From: Zoogloea sp016790385 | GTDB lineage: Bacteria; Pseudomonadota; Gammaproteobacteria; Burkholderiales; Rhodocyclaceae | DNA: 64,000 bases | Direction: 5' to 3' (one strand) | Assembly: GCF_041916735.1 (NCBI RefSeq) | Contig: NZ_JAYRYY010000004.1 | In this document: one piece after another, positions 14,328 through 21,604 of the stretch | How positions within the stretch are numbered: the first letter of the stretch is position 1 | How the letters are laid out: every line of letters starts with the position of its first letter | Translations under genes and position numbers: made by a program | Notes under the pieces: generated by a model | What the model saw: the letters and a program-made list of their open reading frames with translations, nothing else | The model's database searches: none | What the model was told of the DNA's origin: nothing

Positions 14328-16679
14328 TCAATGCCGGCTCTGGATCTCCTCGATGAACCCCTGCATCCCGGTACGGATGTTGGCCGCGTTGCCTTCATCG
14401 GTGTCGATGTGCATCGCAAGCCTGTAGGCAGGATTCACGCGAACCACCACGTCGCCGAAGATCAGCTCGCGCTCGCCCTCGATGCGCACGCGGACGATGT
14501 ACTTGTCGCGCACGCGGAAACGCAGGGCGTCTTCGGGGGTCATGTGGATGTGGCGCTGGGCGCAGATCACGCCCCGCTCGATGGTGGTGCTGCCGGCCGG
14601 GCCTTCGAGGGTGATGCCCGGGGTATTCACCAGGTCGCCCGATTCCCGGATGGGGGGCTGGATGCCGACCTTGAACTGCTCGGTCATGGCGATCTCCACC
14701 TGGGTTTCCTTGCGGGTCGGGCCAAGAACCCGAACGTTGGCGATGCGCCCCTTGGGGCCGACCAGGTGCACCTTCTCGGCGCAGGCGAACTGGCCGGGCT
14801 GGGACAGCTCGTGCTCGGGGGTCAGCTGATGGCCGGGGCCGAAAAGCTTGTCCACGTCGGCCTGGCAGAGATGCACGTGATGAGCGGAGATTTCGATGGG
14901 AATGGCCGGGGCTTCTTCGGCGCGGGCTTCAAGGAGCAGCTGGTTGCGCTCGATGGCGCGCAGGGTTTCCCAGGCCACCAGGCGCTCATCGTCGTTGGTG
15001 ATGACGAGGATGGTGACCGGGGAATCGTCAGCGGAGATGATGGCGTGGGAGCCGACCAGGCTGAGATTGCGGTTCTTCTCCTCGTCGAGCTTGATGCCCA
15101 TGTAGCCGAGCCCCTGGCAGGCCAGGCTGCGCACGGTGGCGCTGGTTTCACCCACGTCGCCGGTAAAGGCCAGCACGTCGATGCCGCCCATGGCCGCCAC
15201 GTAGGCGCCGATGTTCTTACGCACCTGATAGCAGAAGGCCTTGTGGGCCAGCAGGGCGCGGTGATGGCCGTTGCTGGCGGCGGTCTCGATGTCGTGGATG
15301 TTGCTGGAGATGCCCGAAATGCCCTTCAGGCCGCTGCCGGTGTTGATCAGGCTGGAAAGTTCCTCCGGCGACATGCCGTGCTGCTGCATCAGGTGGATCA
15401 TCACCGCCGGGTCGATGCTGCCGGAACGGCTGGGCATGATCAGGCCGTCGGTGGGCGTCATGCCCATGGTGGTGTCCACCGAGCGGCCATGGTCGATGGC
15501 GCACAGGGAGGCGCCGATGCCCAGGTGGCAGGACACCACCTCCAGCTCGCCGAGGGGGCGCTGGACGACTTCGGCGGCCTTGAGGGAGACATAGCGGTGG
15601 GAGGTGCCATGGAAGCCGTAGCGGCGGATGCCTTCCTGCTTGTAGAGGTCGTAGGGCAGGCCGTAGAGGTAGGCGTAGGGCGGCAGGGTCTGGTGGAAGG
15701 CGGTGTCGAAGACGGCCACGTGGGGCACGCCCGGCAACTGCTTCATGGCCATGCGGATGCCCTCCACATTGACCGGATTGTGCAGGGGCGCGAACACGGA
15801 CAGGGCTTCGATTTCGCCGATCACCTGCGGGGTGATGACGACCGCGCTGGAGAACTTGCTGCCCCCATGGACCACCCGGTGGCCGACCGCGGTGACGTCT
15901 TCGGGATGAAAGGTGAAGGCGTCGCCAAGCAGATGGGTGGCTTCCTGCATCACCCGAAACAACTCGGTGAGGGCAAAGGGCTCGCGCATCTGGGTCTTGA
16001 CCTGCGAGCCCACCATCACGGTGATGCAGGCCACGGCCGGATCGGCGTTGTCGACGATGCCATGCACGTCGGCGCCCATGTCCTTGGTGTCGTAGATGCC
16101 GAAGTGGATCTGGCTGACGCCCACGTTGAGGGCGACCACCTTGCCGGGCTGGCCGGTGACCAGGGACAGGGCGTAGGGGTCGTCGGATTTGGCCGCGCTG
16201 GGGGTCTGCCCGGCGACGATGTCCAGGCTCATGTTGCGCATGCGCTCCAGCAGCAGGCGCGACAGGTAGGCGATGGCCTTGGGGTTGGTCAGGATGTGGG
16301 TGTTGAAGACCGCATGGGGAATCAACAGCACGTAGCAACGGTTGCCGGCGATCACGTCGGCGGACAGACGCTCGCCGGTGAGAATCGACATCACGCCGAA
16401 CACATCGCCAGGCCCGAGCTGGCTGAGCACCGAGCGGGTGCCGGTGTTGTCGGTGATGGAGATTTCCGCATGGCCGGTGATCAGCACGCCAAGGTACTTG
16501 CTGTCGTCGCCGGTTTCGAGGATGGCTTCGTTGCCTTCGTAGCTGGCCAGTCGGCCCTGGCTGACGATGTCCTCCACCTTGTCGGCCGGGAAATGCTCGA
16601 AGAGGCGTACCTGTTCGAGAAAGAACTGTTTCAGGTCAATTTCACTCACGCTGGTTCTCGCTTCTTTGGGTGATGCCAT
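14328..16679 (-). CDS. cNMP-binding-like / acetate kinase / PduL phosphotransacylase fusion
   Basis: A 783-residue three-domain protein. Residues 20-135 resemble a cyclic-nucleotide-binding beta-roll (YLGVLITGHAEISI, LGPGDVFGVMSILTG). Residues 170-575 form an acetate/propionate kinase with N175, R258 (GHRVVHGG), D315 (FDTAFH), H347 (GFHGTSH), R408 and E501, the positions matching known catalytic residues, though several glycine-loop residues differ (GVSQ for GSSS, HLGIGAS for HLGNGAS). Residues 582-783 are a PduL phosphotransacylase with zinc motifs HHVHL (590-594) and RHIHM (699-703). Together they could convert acyl-CoA to acyl-phosphate to acid plus ATP in one polypeptide. The ATG at 16679 lies only about 7 bases after a predicted -10, so GTG at 16649 is a possible start. 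Activity and ligand are inferred. Confidence 0.9.
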   Translation of the reverse strand: MASPKEARTSVSEIDLKQFFLEQVRLFEHFPADKVEDIVSQGRLASYEGNEAILETGDDSKYLGVLITGHAEISITDNTGTRSVLSQLGPGDVFGVMSILTGERLSADVIAGNRCYVLLIPHAVFNTHILTNPKAIAYLSRLLLERMRNMSLDIVAGQTPSAAKSDDPYALSLVTGQPGKVVALNVGVSQIHFGIYDTKDMGADVHGIVDNADPAVACITVMVGSQVKTQMREPFALTELFRVMQEATHLLGDAFTFHPEDVTAVGHRVVHGGSKFSSAVVITPQVIGEIEALSVFAPLHNPVNVEGIRMAMKQLPGVPHVAVFDTAFHQTLPPYAYLYGLPYDLYKQEGIRRYGFHGTSHRYVSLKAAEVVQRPLGELEVVSCHLGIGASLCAIDHGRSVDTTMGMTPTDGLIMPSRSGSIDPAVMIHLMQQHGMSPEELSSLINTGSGLKGISGISSNIHDIETAASNGHHRALLAHKAFCYQVRKNIGAYVAAMGGIDVLAFTGDVGETSATVRSLACQGLGYMGIKLDEEKNRNLSLVGSHAIISADDSPVTILVITNDDERLVAWETLRAIERNQLLLEARAEEAPAIPIEISAHHVHLCQADVDKLFGPGHQLTPEHELSQPGQFACAEKVHLVGPKGRIANVRVLGPTRKETQVEIAMTEQFKVGIQPPIRESGDLVNTPGITLEGPAGSTTIERGVICAQRHIHMTPEDALRFRVRDKYIVRVRIEGERELIFGDVVVRVNPAYRLAMHIDTDEGNAANIRTGMQGFIEEIQSRH

Positions 16680-16686
16680 AACCGAC

Positions 16687-16715
16687 AGGATAGTCCCGGT
16701 GCTGCAATGCAGCAA
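16687..16715 (-). promoter_or_regulatory. Promoter with embedded palindrome upstream of the kinase-PduL fusion
   Basis: On the minus strand TTGCTG (16715-16710), a 17-base spacer and TATCCT (16692-16687) form a sigma-70-like promoter. The perfect palindrome TGCTGCA-A-TGCAGCA (16700-16714) sits across the -35 and the spacer, a natural place for a repressor. Confidence 0.5.
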
Positions 16716-16852
16716 AGCACATTTGCCTGATTGCCGTCCGCAAGCATCAATTTTCGGACGCGGAACGACGGGCAGCCTGCGGCACCGCAACAGGATGAAC
16801 CTCTCCTGTGACGGTCATTCGCGGGAAATCTGAAGGCTGTTCGCGGAAGTGT

Positions 16853-17041
16853 TCAGGTGGGGCCGTCGTCGCGCCCCATGAAGCTGCGGCTGGCCTGGCG
16901 GAGGAAATCGATGTTCTGCCGGAAGGCCCGGCAGCCCCGGCAGAAGAGGAGGTGCATGCGCAGGGCGAGGTATTCGCGCTTGCCCAGAGGCCGGTCGAGG
17001 GCCTCGGAGAGGAGACGGGTGGTGTGTTTGCAGGTCAACAT
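16853..17041 (-). CDS. Zinc-finger anti-sigma factor (zf-HC2 type)
   Basis: A 62-residue protein with the anti-sigma zinc pattern: C4/H6 near the N-terminus and H30-x3-C34-x2-C37 (HLLFCRGC). It has no membrane segment. It overlaps the end of the ECF sigma gene by 7 bases, so the pair is made together. It probably holds the sigma factor inactive until an oxidant or metal displaces zinc. The closest described arrangement I know is the Neisseria sigma-E/MseR pair beside DUF692/DUF2063 genes. The partnership is inferred from position and motif. Confidence 0.85.
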   Translation of the reverse strand: MLTCKHTTRLLSEALDRPLGKREYLALRMHLLFCRGCRAFRQNIDFLRQASRSFMGRDDGPT

Positions 17042-17700
17042 GGGGCCGCCTCCGCGCCAAACCAGCCCTCGGAGAGACACTGGCGCAGGCCCGCCCGGGC
17101 CCGATGCAGGATCACGTTGCAGTTGCTGATGCTTAGTGCCAGGGTGGTGCAGATCTCGTCGGTTTCCAGGCCCAGGAACTCGCGCATCATGAACACGCGG
17201 GCGGTTCGGGCCGGCAGCACCTCCAGGCAGATCTCGAAGACCTGCCAGAACTGCTGTTGCTCGAGGGCTTCTTCGGGGTTCCCCCACGGTCGCGGACGAC
17301 TCACCGGGCTCCAGTGCTCGTTCTCCCGGAACAGGGTATCGAAGGCTTCGTCCATGTCGGCCTCGTCCCGCTCCAGGCTGGACACCTGCACCGTGCGCCC
17401 CCGCTCGCGCAGGAAGTCGATGACCTTGTGGCGCACGATGGTGAACAGCCAGGTTTTCAAGGCCGAACGGCCGGCAAAGCGTTCAATGCCCTTGAGGGCG
17501 GCCTCGATGGCCTCCTGCACGGCGTCCTCGGCGGCCGCATCATCCTGGAGCTGAAGTCGGGCAAACTTCAGCAGCTGGGGACGGAAGCCGGAGATGAGTT
17601 CGGCGTGGGAGATCGCGGTCATGACATGCGGAAGAGTGCGGTTGAGTACAGGCGGCACGGGTGGGGGCGCCACTGCATCCAGCATAGCAGGGAAGCTCAT
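17035..17700 (-). CDS. ECF RNA polymerase sigma factor
   Basis: A group IV sigma-70 factor of 221 residues. Region 2 contains DDAAAEDAVQEAIEAALKGI and WLFTIVRHKVIDFLRER. Region 4 contains LPARTARVFMMREFLGLETD and the helix-turn-helix SISNCNVILHRARAGLRQCL. The start chosen is ATG at 17700, which overlaps the hvfC stop as ATGA. An internal ATG at 17623 (MTAISHAE) fits the usual ECF N-terminus equally well. It is followed by its probable anti-sigma. The operon position suggests it drives hvfA and itself, as in other peptide/DUF692 clusters with ECF factors. Confidence 0.9.
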   Translation of the reverse strand: MSFPAMLDAVAPPPVPPVLNRTLPHVMTAISHAELISGFRPQLLKFARLQLQDDAAAEDAVQEAIEAALKGIERFAGRSALKTWLFTIVRHKVIDFLRERGRTVQVSSLERDEADMDEAFDTLFRENEHWSPVSRPRPWGNPEEALEQQQFWQVFEICLEVLPARTARVFMMREFLGLETDEICTTLALSISNCNVILHRARAGLRQCLSEGWFGAEAAPC

Positions 17701-18431
17701 GCTGTCGTCCCCAGCAGCACACCGAGGCCGCGCAGATCGGCCAGACTCCGTCGTCCAAAGTCCATGAAGGCGGCATCTGGCGTCCGTCCCATTTCGTGGG
17801 CTAGGTGGGCCAGGGCCTCGCCCCCGGAGACGCCGCCTGTGGCCAGGAGCGCCAGCAGACGCGCCGTGGCGGGGCTGGTCTCGACAAAGCACACCTCATC
17901 GGCGGCATCGCGATAGACCAGCAGGTGCACCGGCACCGGGCGCCGGGGTCGGGAGGCCGGCCCGATGCGATGCACCGGCCACTGGAAGGCCAGGGACAGC
18001 AGGGCCGGATTGACGACCGGACAGCCCTCGACGGGATCGCCGTCGGCGAGACCGGCGGGCTGGGTCACATCCATCACGTCCACCGCCAGTTCAGCCCATT
18101 CATAGCGGGCCAACTCGGCAAACCAACGCGGCAGACGCTGGCCGGAGCCCGCCTCCAGGTAGTCGACGAACTCCCGCGGAATCTCGCGGAACCAGGAGGT
18201 GGCGCAGGGCCAATCCCGATAGAAGGCCCGGCACAGGCGCGTCCACCGGGCCTCGCCAAGGCAGGCCCGCCCCACCGGGAAACAGCGATCGAGAAAGCTG
18301 CGCAGGTTGTTGAAAAGCAGCTCCTCGTAGACGGCCATGCGCCGACGCGGTATGCCCGCCGGCAGGGGGGCTTGGTTGGCAGCCCGGATGCGCCGCCCGA
18401 ACACGCGCTGAAATTCGTACAGTCGGCTCAT
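17697..18431 (-). CDS. hvfC: HvfC-type DUF2063 partner protein
   Basis: A 244-residue DUF2063 protein, starting with the family segment LYEFQRVFGRRIRA and continuing to the typical YEELLFNNLRSFLDRCFPV and YRDWPCATSWFREIPREFVDYL. In described systems HvfC/BufC binds the precursor leader and works with the DUF692 enzyme to modify Cys residues. It overlaps hvfB by ATGA at 18428-18431 and the sigma gene by ATGA at 17697-17700, so all three are translationally coupled. No catalytic residue is assigned. Confidence 0.9.
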   Translation of the reverse strand: MSRLYEFQRVFGRRIRAANQAPLPAGIPRRRMAVYEELLFNNLRSFLDRCFPVGRACLGEARWTRLCRAFYRDWPCATSWFREIPREFVDYLEAGSGQRLPRWFAELARYEWAELAVDVMDVTQPAGLADGDPVEGCPVVNPALLSLAFQWPVHRIGPASRPRRPVPVHLLVYRDAADEVCFVETSPATARLLALLATGGVSGGEALAHLAHEMGRTPDAAFMDFGRRSLADLRGLGVLLGTTA

Positions 18432-19258
18432 CGGGGGGGCTCTTTCGATTGCAGACGCGCGATGTGGGCCACCTCCTCGCCCAGTTCGGCCAGGGGCGGA
18501 AAGCCGAAGTCCCGCTCCAGGCAGGTGGGCACCGGGCCGGTGTGATGGTAGGCCTCGGCCAGCAACGCCCACACCGGGTCGATCACCGGAGCACCATGGG
18601 TGTCGATGAGCAGGCCGTCATCCTCGACGTGGTGACCGGCCACATGGATGTAACAGGTACGTTCCAGGGGCAGGTCGCGAAGGAATTCGAAAGGGTCGAA
18701 ACCGAAATTTCGGGCATTGACCAGGATGTTGTTGACGTCCAGGTGGAGCAGGCAATCCGCCTCTTCAATCACGGCACGGATGAAGCCGGCCTCGTCCATC
18801 TCGGCGCCCGGGGGCGTGACGTAGCGGGAGGCGTTTTCGATGCCGATGCGGCAGCCGAGCACGTCCTGGGCCTGGCGGATGCGGGCAGCCGTCCAGCGCA
18901 CGGCCTCGCCGGTGCAGGGCAAGGGCAGCAGGTCGTAGAGTTGACCGGCATCGTTGCTCCACGAAAGATGTTCGGTATATAGGCCGATGTCGTGCGTCGC
19001 CATGAAATCGCGGGTGCGCTGGAGCAGATCGGTATCGAGGGGCCGCTGGCCGCCCACCGACAGGGACAGGCCATGGCACACGAAGGGGTAGCGCTCGGTG
19101 AAGCTGCGCAGCTGGCGGGCCGAGCGCCCACCCATGCCGGCCCAGTTCTCGGGGGCCAGCTCGAAGAACTGCACGGCGTCGGGCACACCGGCCTCCATCT
19201 CGGGCAGCAGCTCGCGGCGAAAACCGAGCCCCGCCCCAACGGGCATGCGTACAGGCAT
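18428..19258 (-). CDS. hvfB: HvfB-type multinuclear non-heme iron oxidative enzyme (DUF692)
   Basis: A 276-residue TIM-barrel enzyme of the MNIO/DUF692 family, which uses two or three iron ions to convert Cys side chains of a peptide into oxazolone-thioamide or similar groups. Metal-ligand-type motifs are all present: CHGLSLSVGG, TEHLSWS, IENASRYV, LLHLDVNNILVNARNFGFDP, HVAGHH and DTHGAPV. The start is ATG at 19258, 55 bases after hvfA. The substrate is almost certainly the adjacent Cys-repeat precursor. Product chemistry is inferred from the family. Confidence 0.92.
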   Translation of the reverse strand: MPVRMPVGAGLGFRRELLPEMEAGVPDAVQFFELAPENWAGMGGRSARQLRSFTERYPFVCHGLSLSVGGQRPLDTDLLQRTRDFMATHDIGLYTEHLSWSNDAGQLYDLLPLPCTGEAVRWTAARIRQAQDVLGCRIGIENASRYVTPPGAEMDEAGFIRAVIEEADCLLHLDVNNILVNARNFGFDPFEFLRDLPLERTCYIHVAGHHVEDDGLLIDTHGAPVIDPVWALLAEAYHHTGPVPTCLERDFGFPPLAELGEEVAHIARLQSKEPPR

Positions 19259-19312
19259 GTCAGCGGCTCCTGGTGCGGGGCTGGGCGGCCCCGCGCCGTG
19301 CGGCGGGGAGTC

Positions 19313-19636
19313 TTACTTCTTGTCGGCTGCGCACTTGCCGTCCATCTTCTTGTCGCCGCCGCAGCTGGCGTCCTTCTTCTTGTCGGCGGCGCATTTGCCA
19401 TCGGCCTTCTTGCCGGCCGCACATTTGCCATCCATCTTCTTTTCGCCCGCACATTTGCCGTCCATCTTCTTGTCGCCGGCACACCTGCCATCCTTGGCCT
19501 TGGTATCGGCCTGGGCCAGCTGATAGCCCCCTTCCAGGGACTTGGCGGCAAAGGGGTTTTCACCGGCGTGGGCGGCACCGGCGAGGGCCAGGGAAGTGGC
19601 AAGGGCGGCGGTCAGGCCGGAAGTGGTCTTCTTCAT
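19313..19636 (-). CDS. hvfA: HvfA-type Cys-repeat RiPP precursor
   Basis: A 107-residue secreted precursor. Residues 1-24 form a signal peptide (hydrophobic core ending AAHAG), followed by a linker. Residues 48-107 are six tandem 10-residue repeats of the form xDGKCAxxKK. The six Cys are at 52, 62, 72, 82, 92 and 102, exactly ten apart. Four repeats carry DGKC, one DGRC and one DASC. The mature part is rich in Lys, Asp and Gly. Related precursors carry EGKCG motifs and bind copper after modification. Here Glu is replaced by Asp and the following residue is mostly Ala. The ATG at 19636 has GGAGAGAT upstream. Confidence 0.9.
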   Translation of the reverse strand: MKKTTSGLTAALATSLALAGAAHAGENPFAAKSLEGGYQLAQADTKAKDGRCAGDKKMDGKCAGEKKMDGKCAAGKKADGKCAADKKKDASCGGDKKMDGKCAADKK

Positions 19637-19711
19637 GATGATCTCTCCTGTTGGATCGGGGGCGCCGGCAGGTGGCCGACGGGCCACGCAGATGCCTGGT
19701 GCTGGTCATTG

Positions 19712-19736
19712 GTCGGGCGGACGGGGCACTTGTTAC
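19712..19736 (-). promoter_or_regulatory. Candidate ECF-type promoter of the hvf operon
   Basis: On the minus strand GTAACA (19736-19731), a 15-base spacer and CGAC (19715-19712) have the shape of an ECF promoter. Transcription would begin about 70 bases before hvfA. The match is by eye to general ECF patterns, not to a known regulon. Confidence 0.35.
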
Positions 19737-19891
19737 ACGAAAAGCAAAAAAATTTTCCGGACCACCTATTCGTCGTTGTGGCTTGGCCCTCCCTCAGGTG
19801 GGCGCAATAGTGTATCCGCCGCATACCCTGCCGTTGCCGGTGAATGGCGACGACACCTCGCGAATGGATTTTCCCGGAACCATTCGCCCCC

Positions 19892-19918
19892 TTAGCACTC
19901 TCAGGCCGGGAGTGCTAA
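19892..19918. promoter_or_regulatory. CIRCE element (HrcA operator) before rpoH
   Basis: TTAGCACTC (19892-19900), nine bases, then GAGTGCTAA (19910-19918): an exact match to the CIRCE consensus in both arms. It lies 26 bases before the rpoH ATG, so HrcA should repress rpoH. CIRCE sites before rpoH have, to my knowledge, been predicted in other betaproteobacteria. Confidence 0.93.
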
Positions 19919-19944
19919 TATCTGAGCGAAGGAGGTAGTTGCAG

Positions 19945-20799
19945 ATGTCCCACACCCTGTCGTTTCCCGTCCCGTCCGCGGTTGGCAGCCTGGATCAGTA
20001 CATCCAGAGCGTGAATCGCATCCCGCTGCTGACCGAGACGGAAGAGTCCGATCTCGCTCACAGCTTCCGGGAAAACGAAGACCTGGAGGCGGCGCGCAAG
20101 CTGGTGCTTTCCCACCTGCGTCTGGTGGTGGCCATTGCCCGCGGTTACCTGGGCTACGGCCTGCCCCATGCCGACCTGATCCAGGAAGGCAACGTGGGCC
20201 TGATGAAGGCGGTCAAGCGCTTCGACCCCGACCGCGGCGTGCGTCTGGTGTCGTTCGCGATCCACTGGATCAAGGCAGAAATCCACGAATACATCGTCAA
20301 GAACTGGCGTCTGGTCAAGATCGCCACGACCAAAGCCCAGCGCAAGCTGTTCTTTAACCTGCGCAGCATGAAGAGCAGCAGCAGCACGCTACAGGGCGAG
20401 GAAGTACTGGCCGTGGCCCAGCAGCTCGGCGTCAAGCCGGAAGAAGTCCGCGAGATGGAAACCCGCCTGTCCGGCCAGGAGATGGCCCTGGAAGGGGGCA
20501 ACGACGATGACGAGGAGCGCTTCGCCCCCATCGCCTATCTGGCCGACCCCCACGCCGAACCTTCGGACGTGCTGGCCCGACGTCAGGCCGCCCGTCTCCA
20601 GGACGAAGGGCTGCACGAGGCCCTCGCAACCCTTGACGAACGCAGTCGCAGCATTGTCTGTCGGCGCTGGCTGACCGAAGGCGATGCCGCCACCCTGCAC
20701 GAGCTGGCCGCCGAGTACGGCGTGTCTGCCGAGCGCATCCGCCAGATCGAGGCCAAGGCCATGCAGAAGATGCGCACCCAGCTCGCCGCACTGGCCTGA
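19945..20799 (+). CDS. rpoH: Heat-shock sigma factor RpoH (sigma-32)
   Basis: A 284-residue group 3 sigma factor for heat-shock genes. Region 2 is SHLRLVVAIARGYLGYGLPHADLIQEGNVGLMKAVKRFDP (read in segments) with the RpoH-box Q(R/K)KLFFNL at about residue 132 (AQRKLFFNLRSMK). Region 4 ends AAEYGVSAERIRQIEAKAMQKMR. The ATG at 19945 follows GGAGG at an ideal 9-base distance. The upstream CIRCE box places it under HrcA as well as its own chaperone feedback. It is monocistronic, ending at a strong hairpin. Confidence 0.97.
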   Translation: MSHTLSFPVPSAVGSLDQYIQSVNRIPLLTETEESDLAHSFRENEDLEAARKLVLSHLRLVVAIARGYLGYGLPHADLIQEGNVGLMKAVKRFDPDRGVRLVSFAIHWIKAEIHEYIVKNWRLVKIATTKAQRKLFFNLRSMKSSSSTLQGEEVLAVAQQLGVKPEEVREMETRLSGQEMALEGGNDDDEERFAPIAYLADPHAEPSDVLARRQAARLQDEGLHEALATLDERSRSIVCRRWLTEGDAATLHELAAEYGVSAERIRQIEAKAMQKMRTQLAALA

Positions 20800-20815
20800 A
20801 CGCCAGGCTCCCGGC

Positions 20816-20849
20816 ACAAAGGGCAACCCTCGGGTTGCCCTGTGTGTTT
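20816..20849. terminator. Bidirectional terminator between rpoH and the SCO gene
   Basis: A perfect stem AGGGCAACCC (20820-20829) / GGGTTGCCCT (20832-20841), extended by CACA/TGTG outside, followed by a GTTTT tail on the plus strand. It serves two convergent genes. Confidence 0.8.
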
Positions 20850-20865
20850 TCAGCGCCCCAGGATG

Positions 20866-21474
20866 CTACTTGCCGGCCAGCAGCTTGCGCACATCGCCGA
20901 CGATCGCCTCCGGCTTCTCCCCATGCTTTACATAAAGGCGCAGCCGCCCCTGGGGGTCGAATACATAGGTTCCGGTGGAATGATCGACGGTGTAGGCCTG
21001 CCCGCTGGTATCCCCCTGCTTCTGGTAGAAGACTTTGAAGTCCTTGGCCACGGCCGCGGTTGAGGCGGCATCGCCGAAGAGCCCGACAAAACGCTTGTCG
21101 AAGGCCGGGACATACTCGGCGAGCAAGGCCTGGGTATCGCGCTCCGGGTCCACCGTGATGAACAGCACCTGCACCTTGTCGGCATCCGGCCCAAGCTGCC
21201 GCATCACTTCGGCCATACCGAGCAGATTGGTCGGACACACATCCGGGCACTGGGTGTAGCCAAAAAACAGGGTGACCACCTTGCCCCGATAGTCGGCCAG
21301 GCTGCGCGGCGCCCCCGTGTGATCGGTGAGCTGAAAGCCCTTCGCATAATTGGCGCCGGTGATGTCAGTGCTGGCGAAACCGCCCGCCACCCCGCCCTCG
21401 CCTGAAGGAGAACAAGCCACGAGGGCCGCCACCACCCCAAGCGCCAGAATGCTGCGTTGCAACAACGTGATCAT
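20866..21474 (-). CDS. SCO1/SenC-family copper chaperone lipoprotein
   Basis: A 202-residue thioredoxin-fold protein that delivers copper to the CuA site of cytochrome oxidase subunit II. The N-terminus has a signal ending in VAALVACS, a lipobox with Cys21, so it is probably lipid-anchored. The copper ligands are C-x3-C in TQCPDVCPTN and a His in YTVDHSTGTY. It is divergent from the oxidase cluster, which fits its role. A TATAAA at about 21482-21487 on the minus strand lies very near the ATG, suggesting a short or absent leader. Confidence 0.93.
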   Translation of the reverse strand: MITLLQRSILALGVVAALVACSPSGEGGVAGGFASTDITGANYAKGFQLTDHTGAPRSLADYRGKVVTLFFGYTQCPDVCPTNLLGMAEVMRQLGPDADKVQVLFITVDPERDTQALLAEYVPAFDKRFVGLFGDAASTAAVAKDFKVFYQKQGDTSGQAYTVDHSTGTYVFDPQGRLRLYVKHGEKPEAIVGDVRKLLAGK

Positions 21475-21559
21475 TTGATTTATACCGTAATTTCAAATAG
21501 TTACCGACATTTCCGGTGCACTGCAATAGCACGAGCCGATGCTACACTGTGCCAATAAA

Positions 21560-21573
21560 TTGATCTGCGTCAA
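21560..21573. promoter_or_regulatory. Candidate FNR/ANR box upstream of the oxidase operon
   Basis: TTGAT-CTGC-GTCAA matches 9 of 10 positions of the FNR/ANR consensus TTGAT-N4-ATCAA. It lies 31 bases before the first gene and just downstream of a possible -10 TACACT (21543-21548), a position that would suit repression of an aerobic oxidase under low oxygen. Confidence 0.45.
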
Positions 21574-21604
21574 ATAGTCGCAGACAGGGCCTGGAGGAGA
21601 CGCC

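Larger units (their letters stand above)
19637..19944. other. Divergent control region between hvfA and rpoH
   Basis: The 308-base gap holds no gene. It carries a candidate ECF promoter for hvfA (19712-19736), an AT-rich stretch at 19738-19757, and the CIRCE element of rpoH (19892-19918) with GGAGG at 19931. Confidence 0.7.

Noticed and set aside
19893..19921. Sigma-70 promoter with -10 TAATAT inside the CIRCE box
   Set aside because: The -35 is poor and the transcript would start inside the ribosome-binding site.
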